This document shows, piece after piece, positions 58,801-61,449 of a stretch of DNA of 64,000 nt. The translations under genes and the position numbers were made by a program. The notes under the pieces were generated by a model that was not told where the DNA came from, searched no databases, and saw only the letters and a program-made list of their open reading frames with translations. How positions within the stretch are numbered: the first letter of the stretch is position 1; each line of letters begins with the position of its first letter. This DNA is from Ottelia alismoides (Eukaryota > Streptophyta > Magnoliopsida > Alismatales > Hydrocharitaceae), in the NCBI GenBank assembly GCA_037367405.1, contig JAZKJV010010539.1:62001-126000 (forward strand), in the 5' to 3' direction.

Positions 58801-59778
58801 GCGCCTTGGAGACATCCTCCACATTCACGTGAACCTGCAGCATCTTTGCTGTGGGCAAGGATTCAGCTAATGGATTTTATTCAGTCACTCGTCAACACTG
58901 GATTTGGGGTAATAGACGCAGCTGTTTCTGTCATGTAATTTATGTTTACCTTGCATTTACCATGGAAGTTTTTTTTTGTGCTGCCCTAAAACCTAATTGA
59001 AGAATTACTCCTCATCAATCAGTTGATCAATGTGGTTTCTTTGCATTTGGAATCTTGTGTAAGCAAAAGACAGTTTTTTTCAACGGATTCCTCACTTTAT
59101 AGATCTAGGCAGACTAATATGGATGATATTGGTATTTTCTATATGTTCCGAGGTTAAGAGCCGTTGCCCCTTGTTTCTTTTCAATTTTAACACGTGCTGA
59201 ACTAACATGTTTTTACTTTTTTTGGGTGCACATCTTTACGATGACACACCCTTTTATTTCAAAGAAACATGGTACGACTGTAGCCGAGTTGACTCTTTTC
59301 CAGATAAGTTTGTATACATGTTTCAATTTTGTTCTGTGCAGGTTAATTACCTAGCTGATTCTAGCTTTGAGATTTTTGATGACCCATGCATGGTTGCTAT
59401 GCTGGAGGTATTTTTTCTCCCCTAAAATTGTCAGTTCATATTTTGTAATTGTTGTCTTCTTTTGCCATACTGTTTGACGATGAATATTTATAACTAGGTG
59501 GGTTTGCTATATACTCAACGAGATCCTTCTTTCATACGTCCTGTCTCTCGAGGCATATTAAGGTGTCTTATCAGATGGTAAGTGATTGCAATCTTTGAGT
59601 ACTTCATGGAGCCTGAAGATAAAAGTAGCATCGACCTTATTGTACCACTCGCACTACTAGGCTTGTCGAAGAAAGGATGAGAATGAGTTTAGGGGAATCA
59701 GCTCTGTATTTTTGGCAACGTATTGTACGTGGTCGTAGCTATCGTCACTTGTTGAAGGAGAAAGGATATAGAAGATAA
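10167..59778 (+). CDS. P-loop (AAA+/Orc-like) NTPase, complete 10-exon host gene
   Basis: Joining 10167-10850, 14883-15043, 43152-43212, 43379-43444, 43553-43638, 58485-58548, 58696-58908, 59342-59407, 59498-59577 and 59661-59778 gives 1599 bases: 532 codons plus TAA, with GT-AG at every intron and all phases matching. Residues 39-47 (GPRGTGKST) are a Walker A loop. Exon 2 gives a strand ending in Asp (LVINNID, 231-237) that fits Walker B, then a sensor-1-like strand (VILATSD). This order is that of AAA+/archaeal-type ATPases. The C-terminal half is helical and well conserved in style but has no domain I can name. Introns measure 4032, 28108, 166, 108, 14846, 147, 433, 90 and 83 bp; the two giant ones hold all the large mobile elements. 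Exon 1 is very GC-rich and the rest AT-rich. The family is known from plants by its fold; the cellular role is not evident from sequence. Confidence 0.9.
11054..11088. repeat. Poly-G tract
   Basis: An uninterrupted run of 19 G at 11059-11077 inside a longer G-rich stretch. It can fold into G-quadruplex structures on the + strand, which is the transcribed sense of the intron. Its length is unreliable in most assemblies. Confidence 0.85.
11830..12046. repeat. Decayed TTTCG-type repeat (possible MULE MITE remnant)
   Basis: Several tttcg/cgaaa motifs end in gaatttcgctgaaatttgag followed by tccatgca. This closely matches the terminal sequence of the intact elements at 26433-26641 and 47190-47384. 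The opposite end is not clear. Confidence 0.4.
13239..13471. repeat. 121-bp tandem direct duplication
   Basis: Two diverged copies (13239-13359 and 13360-13471) share tcaagatgttaggaacaaca and the downstream gtgcgattgcttctttya blocks at a period of 121 bp. The second copy is cut by the Tourist-type MITE at its end. Confidence 0.8.
13472..13886. mobile_element. Tourist-like (PIF/Harbinger-type) MITE
   Basis: A 415-bp non-coding element with terminal inverted repeats gggtgcatttggttggag (left) and ctccaaccaaacacaccc (right), flanked on both sides by the 3-bp duplication TAA (13469-13471 and 13887-13889). TAA/TTA duplications and GGG(T)G-TTTGGTT ends are typical of Tourist-like MITEs. The neighbouring tandem copy shows the unoccupied site. 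Confidence 0.85.
14883..15043 (+). CDS. Exon 2: Walker B and sensor-1 strands
   Basis: Acceptor ag at 14881-14882. Encodes residues 229-281 plus two bases of a glycine codon (phase 2), and the donor is GG|gttagt. Asp237 ends a hydrophobic strand in Walker B position, and VILATSD resembles an AAA+ sensor-1 strand. An acidic loop (DSDDDS) lies between them. Confidence 0.92.
15179..15336 (+). repeat. Dispersed repeat, copy 1
   Basis: About 155 bp starting gggctgatcctatgagg and ending near cctctttcctctcacc. It matches 34001-34153 in reverse complement, so both are parts of one element family. Only one end is recognisable in either copy. Confidence 0.6.
16104..16574. repeat. 240-bp tandem direct duplication
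   Basis: Copy 1 (16104-16343) and copy 2 (16344-about 16574) both start tttgtcatcttgatcagatt and differ by only a few substitutions and small indels. There is no coding content. The high identity points to a recent event in the intron. Confidence 0.9.
16721..17111 (-). mobile_element. hAT-type MITE of the TAGTCGG family, copy 1
   Basis: About 391 bp. Subterminal arrays of tagtcgg/ccgacta face each other across an AT-rich core that is the reverse complement of the core at 53657-54084. Termini cactattgtaaaag and, on the other strand, caatgttgcag correspond to the ends of the intact copy. The flanks tcaccgat and ttaccaat match at 6 of 8 positions, a decayed 8-bp duplication as hAT elements make. 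Confidence 0.7.
17406..19232 (+). pseudogene. LINE 1 5' region, probable decayed ORF1
   Basis: Broken open frames (17406-18152, 18242-18565, 18949-19233) lie immediately upstream of the endonuclease, where plant LINEs have ORF1. The last ends in a basic stretch (DRKRKK). I could not see a clear DUF4283 or zinc-knuckle signature, so the assignment rests on position. Confidence 0.4.
19233..19978 (+). pseudogene. LINE 1 endonuclease (APE-like) N-terminal part
   Basis: Starts with NIRGLGVPEKRR, the plant LINE endonuclease opening, then CDIILLQESK (with the catalytic Glu), VTCVYGPTS, and WLVGGDFNV with the active-site Asp/Asn. Then comes a TWRN...SRLDQLL segment. Frame breaks and stops are present near 19400-19610 and 19747. 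The frame is cut at the MULE-type MITE and resumes at 21567 in FEKAWLL/VEDF style. Confidence 0.85.
20341..20590. repeat. Direct repeats inside the CGAATA element
   Basis: A 20-bp motif atggatgggtcggtattcat recurs several times, and a block of about 110 bp containing acaaacattgaagttaaaaa is present twice in tandem (about 20406-20480 and 20505-20585). It is non-coding. Confidence 0.7.
20690..21250. repeat. GC-rich minisatellite (about 43-bp unit) in the MULE
   Basis: Units of the form ggggccgcaggggcgacgtc + gggctgggcggaggggaagg repeat at a 43-bp period around 20730-20940 and then decay. The long Gly/Arg-rich and Pro-rich frames on both strands follow from the repeat and are not evidence of genes. 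Confidence 0.8.
21567..21749 (+). pseudogene. LINE 1 endonuclease C-terminal part
   Basis: Continues the LINE frame after the MULE with VEDFREMVPDHW and IARLAQKL and runs to CRLDI, where LTR element A is inserted. The 5 bases at 21745-21749 (gacat) are one half of a target duplication whose partner is at 27930-27934 in reverse complement. Confidence 0.8.
21750..22245 (+). repeat. 5' LTR of element A
   Basis: Contains a TATA-type box (cctatataaagag, about 22010) in the right place for the start of the retroelement transcript. Confidence 0.88.
22260..23597 (+). pseudogene. Single internal ORF of element A, frame-broken
   Basis: The ATG at 22260 directly follows the primer site (gagcATGGC). 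The N-terminus MAFRSSSRSNDPSRR is shared with elements B and C, followed by a helical, charged stretch (FKETEHMVRDL, LMANFEAYRDAQSKPP). Then comes a long GC-rich Pro/Ser/Ala region (about 22600-23260) and a conserved tail including LIWKIYKEPP, NYKRNAEDD and CNSSGAEFFKAVES. The stop TGA is formed by the first three bases of the 3' LTR. Frameshifts lie in the Pro-rich and tail parts. It matches no gag or pol domain that I recognise. Confidence 0.7.
23595..24089 (+). repeat. 3' LTR of element A
   Basis: Preceded by a purine-rich tract (aaagcggtggagag). Followed by tagga, which belongs to the split LTR of element B. Confidence 0.88.
24328..25909 (-). pseudogene. Single internal ORF of element B, frame-broken
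   Basis: Read from the ATG at 25909 downward: MAYRSSSRSDDPYRRSRR, then a coiled, charged region (ALRRAEELYKQDMDARREIL), then a Pro-rich region (about 25592-24897). It ends in a conserved tail, NSSGDEIFKAEES, with the stop TGA at the LTR edge. The tail has short repeats of the type PPF(A/V)PHxFF. It is homologous in plan to the ORFs of A and C but diverged. Confidence 0.65.
25924..26391 (-). repeat. 5' LTR of element B
   Basis: 468 bp with TGATGCA/TGCATCA ends. The adjacent gctctgatacca (25910-25921) is the reverse complement of the tRNA-Met primer site. Confidence 0.85.
26397..27934 (-). pseudogene. LINE 1 reverse transcriptase part (inverted segment)
   Basis: Minus-strand frames show QRSGQTWFNEGDANTKF, YVDGTILFIKDD (27106-27075; the catalytic YADD is lost), LPIRYLGLPLT and ERKLSGWKAT. 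These are in the order of a plant LINE RT. The frame starts at 27934 exactly where the endonuclease part at 21749 leaves off and ends at SWEIVTL next to element B, resuming at 30311. It is therefore the middle of LINE 1, turned around. Confidence 0.85.
26433..26641. mobile_element. MULE-type MITE of the TTTCG family, copy 1
   Basis: 209 bp made mostly of tttcggt/aatttcg motifs. Termini aaggccctaaatgtcggt and (reverse of the right end) catggcctcaaatttcagcg are imperfect inverted repeats. The flanks caccagagc (26424-26432) and caccagagt (26642-26650) are a 9-bp target duplication with one mismatch. It is inserted in the RT frame of LINE 1; the frame reads on beyond it. Confidence 0.85.
27935..28441 (-). 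repeat. 3' LTR of element C
   Basis: 507 bp with TGATGCA...GCATCA ends. The internal purine tract next to it is preserved. Confidence 0.85.
28439..29560 (-). pseudogene. Single internal ORF of element C, frame-broken
   Basis: From the ATG at 29560 (just after the primer site): MASRSSSRPNDPSRRSHR, a helical segment (FKETEHMIRDL, DLMANFEAYRDAQSKPP), and repeats of the type DEENLAVNDKQAAVQ. Then a Pro-rich middle and a conserved tail with ILTWKIYKGIPPP, NYKRNVEKD and SNSSGDEFFKAAES. The stop TGA again comes from the LTR's first bases. It is the closest relative of the element A ORF. Confidence 0.7.
29575..30068 (-). repeat. 5' LTR of element C
   Basis: 494 bp. It has the same subfamily-specific sequence as the 3' LTR at 27935-28441. 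Confidence 0.85.
30069..30305 (+). repeat. Detached half of the element B 3' LTR
   Basis: Contains the TATA-to-end half of a B-type LTR (cctatataaagggatgag to ttttgcatca). It corresponds to the missing part of the LTR at 24090-24327. It is followed by ccctc (30306-30310), the second copy of element B's target duplication. Confidence 0.88.
30311..30693 (+). pseudogene. LINE 1 post-RT region
   Basis: Resumes the LINE frame with PKREGGLGVTRLETMNEVLL and runs on to FALAANGDFTIAECWENG, the usual plant LINE sequence after the RT domain. It stops at the poly-T tail of LINE 2. Confidence 0.8.
30694..32726 (-). mobile_element. LINE 2: 5'-truncated L1-like element inserted in LINE 1
   Basis: The minus-strand frames give LWKIDFAQAYDCVKWNFL, GVRQGCPLAPMLFALVADAL, QYKNDT at 32242-32227 where YADDT is expected, LISYLGLSL, and GGVGLGVRDVEFMNKAILAK. 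The last is a zf-RVT region (IPNRVKVFLWCLRRDH). The 3' end faces a short poly-T (30693-30702). The flanks gcctacctttt and gccctgcctttg may be a decayed target duplication. It is dead: the catalytic site is lost and several frameshifts are present. Confidence 0.85.
32727..33340 (+). pseudogene. LINE 1 C-terminal zf-RVT region and 3' end
   Basis: FEQRMEDF, WTW then EFTVERAYKILDSP (with a stop between), an SKCLVV motif, and EVETIGCLFFTCE followed by a conserved Trp region. This order is standard for the zinc-binding C-terminus of plant LINE RT proteins. It continues LINE 1 after LINE 2. Several stops are present. Confidence 0.75.
33360..34000. other. Intron sequence, unclassified
   Basis: A 143-codon minus-strand frame (33410-33841) has no recognisable domain. 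The right part adjoins a dispersed repeat, so the whole stretch may be one non-autonomous element. Confidence 0.3.
34001..34153 (-). repeat. Dispersed repeat, copy 2
   Basis: Reverse complement of 15179-15336, ending ataggatcagccct. Both copies lie in intron 2. Confidence 0.6.
34460..35110 (-). mobile_element. Ty1/copia LTR and internal remnant
   Basis: On the - strand a purine tract (agcttgagggggagtg) is followed by TGTTGATAG at 34705, the usual junction of copia internal sequence and 3' LTR. The LTR runs to about 34460-34480 (exact end not clear) and includes a tctatatataac promoter box. 34706-35110 is decayed internal sequence without clear domains. A related junction lies at about 60890-61040. 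Confidence 0.6.
35180..35680. repeat. Pyrimidine-rich low-complexity intron DNA
   Basis: Long T/CT-rich runs produce Phe/Ser-rich open frames (35350-35680) that are not genes. Confidence 0.7.
36144..36341 (+). pseudogene. LINE 3 ORF1 fragment with CCHC zinc knuckle
   Basis: LCFRCGLPGHHRRDCLA fits CX2CX4HX4C exactly. The rest is Arg-rich low-complexity sequence. Plant LINE ORF1 proteins bind their RNA through such a knuckle. The upstream part is not recognisable. Confidence 0.65.
38032..39300 (+). pseudogene. LINE 3 endonuclease region
   Basis: MKIITWNVHGLDQSEKRMVV and TDIACLQK are the start of the APE-type endonuclease. It is interrupted by the CGATAT element and continues with a GNRYVWR/SRSCIDFFL-type segment. 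Then comes the linker KKETRSQYELRRNQAHDEL and RLDLLEDENELDEKE. Several stops are present. Confidence 0.75.
38257..38482. mobile_element. MULE-type MITE with CGATATATCG arrays
   Basis: 226 bp composed almost wholly of cgatatatcg/ccgatatatcg motifs. It is flanked by a perfect 9-bp duplication ggaatggag (38248-38256 and 38483-38491); a tenth base, t, also matches. It sits in the LINE 3 endonuclease frame. The arrays make the element largely self-complementary. Confidence 0.82.
39500..40583 (+). pseudogene. LINE 3 reverse transcriptase, N-terminal and catalytic part
   Basis: VFGLNMDGYPGSDDFPVLF, KIEDYRPIRLSN, QSAFFPGRQLMD, IWKVDFSKTCNCVD (split by the SINE) and then ILQYADDTVFFAEDG. The catalytic YADD (40503-40514) is intact, unlike in LINE 1 and LINE 2, but frameshifts and stops lie around it. 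Confidence 0.8.
40017..40212 (+). mobile_element. tRNA-derived SINE inserted in LINE 3
   Basis: An A-box-like tggtctggtggtagtg (40031-40046) and a B-box-like ggttcaaaccc (40074-40084), spaced about as in a tRNA gene, are followed by about 130 bp of non-tRNA sequence with a short T-rich end. The LINE frame breaks at ...NCVD and resumes with VD after it. Sequences aactgtgtggat and taccgtgttgat at the junctions look like a decayed target duplication. Confidence 0.7.
40584..42330 (-). mobile_element. LTR-less Ty1/copia segment (integrase end to RNase H)
   Basis: Minus-strand frames: KCVFVGYSKTQNGYHCFD, RYYVSADVTFFES, a Pro-rich linker (about 42060-41990), TLRILIVVVAVRDW, FQLDVKNAFLYGDLQEEVYM, KDLGKLHYFLG and DADYVGCRKDRKS. 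Both edges lie inside coding sequence; there are no LTRs, primer site or purine tract. It is related to, but clearly distinct from, the element at 48103-53064. Confidence 0.82.
42335..42770 (+). pseudogene. LINE 3 zf-RVT C-terminus and 3' end
   Basis: DDEHLFFSCSIAREIY, then a Trp-rich segment, then a decayed LLYPINKK tail and an A-rich end. It follows directly on the copia segment. Confidence 0.75.
43152..43212 (+). CDS. Exon 3 of the P-loop NTPase gene
   Basis: The acceptor is tggttccag. The first base completes the Gly282 codon and residues 283-302 follow (YYSYQAFVDFGYPDIFVSRE). The donor is GAG|gtaaaa, phase 0. Confidence 0.92.
43379..43444 (+). CDS. Exon 4 of the P-loop NTPase gene
   Basis: Acceptor tttttaag. 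Residues 303-324 (TFGWTPAEAKIHMVPDFF + SEDE). Donor GAG|gtgagt, phase 0. The intron before it is 166 bp. Confidence 0.92.
43553..43638 (+). CDS. Exon 5 of the P-loop NTPase gene
   Basis: Acceptor tatttttgcag. Residues 325-352 plus two bases of Lys353. Donor CAGAA|gttagt (phase 2). It joins exon 6 across 14.8 kb, and the phases match exactly (AA|G). Confidence 0.88.
43639..46299 (+). other. Intron 5, 5' part: no element recognised
   Basis: AT-rich to mixed sequence. A tataaatactcc box near 44420 may mark an old LTR, but I found no matching ends, primer site or coding domain. The short frames at 43907-44230 and 45264-45476 have no domains. Confidence 0.4.
46300..46409. repeat. Long inverted repeat (hairpin)
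   Basis: Arms of about 45 bases: taggaaggaggagag...gtagatgaccac on the left and gtggtcgtctac...gagctctcttctttcct on the right are nearly complementary, with a loop of about 18 bases. It may be part of an LTR or a small foldback element. Confidence 0.65.
46425..46943 (+). mobile_element. Decayed TRIM copy 2
   Basis: It has the same plan as 5165-5754: a left LTR-like part, an internal part with aggacgttgcgaatataagt, and a right LTR (46745-46943) that ends agaacatta in place of gacgttaca. The primer-binding site is deleted. Similarity to copy 1 is clear but low. Confidence 0.75.
47190..47384. mobile_element. MULE-type MITE of the TTTCG family, copy 2
   Basis: 195 bp, in the opposite orientation to copy 1 at 26433-26641. 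Ends are catggcctcaaatttcagcg and (reverse of the right end) aaggccctaaatgtcaattt. A perfect 9-bp duplication ggtacttgg flanks it (47181-47189 and 47385-47393). Confidence 0.9.
47394..48102 (+). other. Intron 5 sequence, nothing recognised
   Basis: Mixed composition with no open frame of note. It is the target DNA of the copia element. Confidence 0.4.
48103..48252 (+). repeat. 5' LTR of the copia element
   Basis: 150 bp; contains ctttatataagag as promoter box. It is followed directly by the tRNA-Met primer site. Confidence 0.93.
48604..48660 (+). promoter_or_regulatory. Stem-loop with possible pseudoknot in the copia leader
   Basis: A perfect 12-bp stem (48607-48618 with 48628-48639) closes a 9-base loop. 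Seven loop bases (gtctaca, 48621-48627) are complementary to tgtagac at 48654-48660, so an H-type pseudoknot can form. It lies between the primer site and the gag ATG, where retroelement packaging or dimerisation signals are usually found; the role is inferred. Confidence 0.5.
48706..49390 (+). pseudogene. Copia gag (UBN2-type), with stops
   Basis: The start MSEQKIDMPAIGAFKGSTP is followed by VKMDGTNYELWAMQF, typical of the DUF4219/UBN2 gag N-terminus, then HQPTAKAMWDILATTYSQ and MVGVLLAALDPEYE. In-frame stops lie at 48922 and 49171, and the reading frame shifts near 49330-49384. Confidence 0.85.
49391..51413 (+). pseudogene. Copia zinc knuckle, protease and integrase, frame-broken
   Basis: In order: FCRRTSHSEDTCYSKHGFP, a CCHC knuckle whose first Cys is Tyr; WIVDSGATHHLC, the aspartic protease site; WHLRFGHLPLQKM and CEACQLGKHHRS, the His-Cys zinc region before integrase; then HIDIWGPS and VRTDNALEF, the first two catalytic Asp positions. 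GVAERKH follows and then CVFVGYS. Breaks: a frameshift near 50420, a stop at 50583, further shifts around 50870-50945, and a stop at 51411. Confidence 0.85.
51423..52907 (+). CDS. Copia reverse transcriptase-RNase H, open over 494 codons
   Basis: FQLDVKNAFLYGDL carries the first catalytic Asp and VYVDDILVTG the YVDD pair. Then come KDLGTIRYFLGIEF, DADYAGCPKDRKSTSG and ARSSAESEYRAMA (RNase H Asp and Glu) and the terminal TKHIEVDCHYIRD region. It is in the frame of the integrase C-terminus, separated from it by the single stop at 51411, so the shown start is only the first ATG after the stop. All catalytic residues I can check are present. Confidence 0.92.
   Translation: MEEEMRALQSRGTWSLVPIPPGTFVVSSKWVFTVKYHADGRLDRYKARLVALGFTQTYGVNYLDTFSPVARHSTLRILLSVAVVRDWTIFQLDVKNAFLYGDLQEEVYMQQPPGFAAEGETQMVCRLHKAIYGLKQSPRAWFQKLSQLIERQGFKRSNADHSLFIQKTPRGTVVVMVYVDDILVTGDDAQGIEMTKSLLGSQFITKDLGTIRYFLGIEFARNAQGMVMTQRKYVTDLLVETGMVGCRPSSTSMDPSMKLYDNDIEEVDKRRYREMVGKLPYITITRSDIAFAVNRVSQFMEQPRQVHMEALYMILRYLKSSPSTALLFRKDTDLSISSCADADYAGCPKDRKSTSGFAIFIGSSLVSWKSKRQTVVARSSAESEYRAMAQASAEMVWVRAVLEDLNVNVSLPMNLQCDNQAALFIANNPAFHERTKHIEVDCHYIRDMIQKGLISTSHVSSEDQTVDIFTKPLLRGPFQRCSSKLSMIDIYAPS
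52915..53064 (+). repeat. 3' LTR of the copia element
   Basis: 150 bp. It is nearer to the extra LTR at 53495-53644 (4 differences by eye) than to the 5' LTR. Confidence 0.93.
53077..53462 (+). mobile_element. hAT-type MITE of the TAGTCGG family, truncated duplicate
   Basis: Same sequence as 53657-54042. It lacks the last 42 bases because the duplication breakpoint falls inside it. Confidence 0.85.
53495..53644 (+). repeat. Extra copia LTR from the tandem duplication
   Basis: A third 150-bp LTR exactly 580 bp after the 3' LTR. It is preceded by its own purine tract but by no internal region. Confidence 0.92.
53657..54084 (+). mobile_element. hAT-type MITE of the TAGTCGG family, intact copy
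   Basis: 428 bp. Terminal inverted repeats caaggttgcaaaaagcg and (reverse of the right end) caagcttgcaaaagtcg. Perfect 8-bp duplication ttaattac at 53649-53656 and 54085-54092. Subterminal arrays of tagtcgg run inward from both ends in opposite orientation around an AT-rich core. The 8-bp duplication and CAAG ends fit hAT. Confidence 0.88.
54093..56550. other. Unclassified block, possibly a long LTR
   Basis: 54290-54340 has the pattern gaaacttgtagatgtcatcg then tccaactttcatg, often seen in plant Ty3/gypsy LTRs. 54400-55860 is GC-rich, with short frames on both strands and no domains. 55870-56100 has repeated aaattacaaa-ggncccc phrases. I found no matching second LTR, primer site or pol motif, so the identity stays open. 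Confidence 0.35.
56560..57134 (-). pseudogene. Ty1/copia gag remnant
   Basis: Minus-strand sequence after the primer site gives LFNGTNYSNWKAKM-like sequence with frameshifts, then FLIWNMIRKEF and FDRVSRLKTTYDIWKYLETTHE, the UBN2 gag pattern. It is truncated at 56560. tggtatcagag (reverse complement of 57121-57131) is its primer site. Confidence 0.8.
57135..57950 (-). repeat. Copia LTR with purine tract on one side and primer site on the other
   Basis: On the - strand it starts TGTTAGTGCATG at 57950 and ends AAAAGCTACA at 57135 (816 bp). Upstream is aagtggggagat, a copia polypurine tract; downstream is a tRNA-Met primer site and gag. It therefore serves as 3' LTR of one copy and 5' LTR of the next. 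gatcgatcat-type motifs repeat inside (57470-57660). Confidence 0.75.
57951..58400 (-). pseudogene. Copia 3' internal remnant upstream of the LTR
   Basis: Sequence before the purine tract on the - strand. A 104-codon frame (58050-58364) shows a hydrophobic stretch (IVVARTIALAIVLYIV) and then a basic tail; no RT or RNase H motif is left. Its origin is inferred from the adjoining purine tract and LTR. Confidence 0.4.
58485..58548 (+). CDS. Exon 6 of the P-loop NTPase gene
   Basis: One base completes Lys353, then residues 354-374 (FTEVGTSNFEDIVDMYLAYI + Q). Donor CAA|gtgagc, phase 0. The FEDIVDxYLAY segment is helical. Confidence 0.9.
58696..58908 (+). CDS. Exon 7 of the P-loop NTPase gene
   Basis: Acceptor ttttggtcag. 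Residues 375-445, including NPAMQRALVILQNFITDVKD, FGAPWRHPP and WARIQLMDFIQSLVNTGFG. Donor GGG|gtaata, phase 0. It is the longest 3' exon. Confidence 0.93.
59342..59407 (+). CDS. Exon 8 of the P-loop NTPase gene
   Basis: Acceptor tctgtgcag. Residues 446-467 (VNYLADSSFEIFDDPCMVAM + LE). Donor GAG|gtattt, phase 0. Confidence 0.92.
59498..59577 (+). CDS. Exon 9 of the P-loop NTPase gene
   Basis: Acceptor ataactag. Residues 468-493 (VGLLYTQRDPSFIRPVSRGI...IR) plus two bases of Trp494. Donor TG|gtaagt. Confidence 0.92.
59661..59778 (+). CDS. Exon 10 of the P-loop NTPase gene, with stop
   Basis: Acceptor cactactag. The first base completes Trp494. Residues 495-532 (LVEERMRMSLGESALYFWQR...KGYRR) follow, then TAA at 59776-59778. 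The tail is basic. Confidence 0.92.
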
Positions 59779-60820
59779 ATTGTAAGCCTGCACTGTATAC
59801 GTAAAAGGATTTTCATTGACTGCTTCTTGTTGCTTTTTTTTGCACTTACCCATGGCATACTCAGGAAATTTTCGAGATTTCTCTCTGATATAGTAACCAG
59901 CAACTTCAGTACTTGATTTCCTTCGTATTGCAGCCAGACGGGCTGTGCACTTCCATCCCAGGTTGTGGTCTGTTTTCTTTTGACATCTTTCTATGATTGC
60001 CACTACTTTCACTGGTTTGTTGGTCAACTTCTGTGATATTCTAGAGTTGGGGATTTGAGAGTTTAAGAATTCTGGATTGCTATGATTTCAATATTTTATG
60101 TGACGCAACAATTGATTGACATATAAAATAAATGCAAGGTGCTTAAGGTAGAGTAGAGCTTCCAATTTTCTCTGTGATTAGAGTACATTTGGAGATAAAA
60201 ATGTTATACCATAGAGCCATACAAAACCTTCAATGCTTTATAATAGCAAATGTTGGACAGTAAAAAATAAATATTTATTAAAAAATCGAGACAAATGCTC
60301 ATACGAAATAAAGATGGGATTTGCAGCAAGAGTATCATAGAGGGGGCTGAGGTGGTACTCAGAGAATATAAAATTACCATCTAGTACTCATAGAAGGTGA
60401 TAAGAGTTCGAAAAAGAGCCTAACAAAATGAGTGTGTAAGACAAACTGTTGAAAGGAAACTATTAGGGACGTTTTTTCATATAGGCGTTGATATAACCCA
60501 AATTATATCAATAAAATTGAAGGAAAGAACCCATGTAGTCAACCCCGCTTAAAGCGAGAAAATACTTGGTGGTTGTTGCTTGGACTTGGAGCACTAATTA
60601 TTTAAAGTTTCGTGTCCCTACATGTTTATAAAGAAATTCTGGTTTTCAGTAACCTAGATATATGCATTTTCCTCAAATAGGTGCTTATACTTTATCTTTG
60701 ATATGGCAATATGCCATACATTCGATGTGGTATATTTATGAGGACAGAGGGGATAATCAGCAAGGCATCACCATCTTTTATTGTCTCATAAAGATTTTGT
60801 TGTATTCATATTGTGAAAAT
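59779..60820 (+). other. 3' UTR and downstream DNA
   Basis: No further gene. The nearest poly(A)-type signal that I see is aaaataaatg near 60125. 60525-60580 contains tgtagtcaaccccgcttaaa, similar to the 3' half of the SINE at 40017-40212, so a SINE remnant is possible. Confidence 0.35.
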
Positions 60821-61080
60821 ACAAAAAGATGAATGCATAATCAAAGAACACATGAAAATGAATGCATAATCAAAGAACACATGAAATTTACGTAGAACCC
60901 GAGGAGCATGATGAAAAACGTGAGAAGACCACTAAGGGTTATGTTTCTATTATGTTTCTCAATGGACACAAGGAGTATGTTGCTCTACAATTTTTCTCAA
61001 CGCTTCCCTGAAGTTGGAGCGTTGAATGGTTAACTTGACAATACAAGCTCAATACACGAAATTTGGGAACATAACTCTGA
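60821..61080 (-). repeat. Copia LTR remnant with a 29-bp tandem repeat
   Basis: Two copies of atgaatgcataatcaaagaa + cacatgaaa follow each other at 60829 and 60858. The stretch to about 61000 resembles the LTR remnant at 34460-34705 (gaggagcatgatgaaaaacg; ccactaaggg). It ends in a decayed purine-tract equivalent (ccctgaagttggagcg). Confidence 0.5.
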
Positions 61081-61107
61081 GACAATTCGAAATTAAAACT
61101 TCATCTA

Positions 61108-61361
61108 TCATGTTAATGGGATTAAGTCATGGGCTATTGTGCAACGAAGACATTGTGAGTATAAGTGGGGGTGACCAAATATAGTACCACATCTAATAAT
61201 CACAAACTGTATTAGTAACATATAAGTAGTGGGGGTTACTACTAGACAATCTGGGATTAAGCATTTTGAAGTGTGGCCAAGGGCTCCAGTTGGGCTGAAG
61301 CTCAAGTTGTCTGGACAAGTAATCCCCGATAGCGGATCGGATTAGGGTCTAGGACGTTACA
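61108..61361 (+). mobile_element. TRIM copy 3, 3' part only
   Basis: Internal end with gcaacgaagacattgtgagtat and aagtgggggtg, then a right LTR (61171-61361) ending ctaggacgttaca as in copy 1. The left LTR is missing. Confidence 0.75.
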
Positions 61362-61449
61362 ACTCTATTCTAAAGTCCCTATGGATCTCTCTGTATCGAA
61401 CCTCTACCAGGGGTCTCTGACATTGTTTTGAGATATTAGTTATCTTTCC

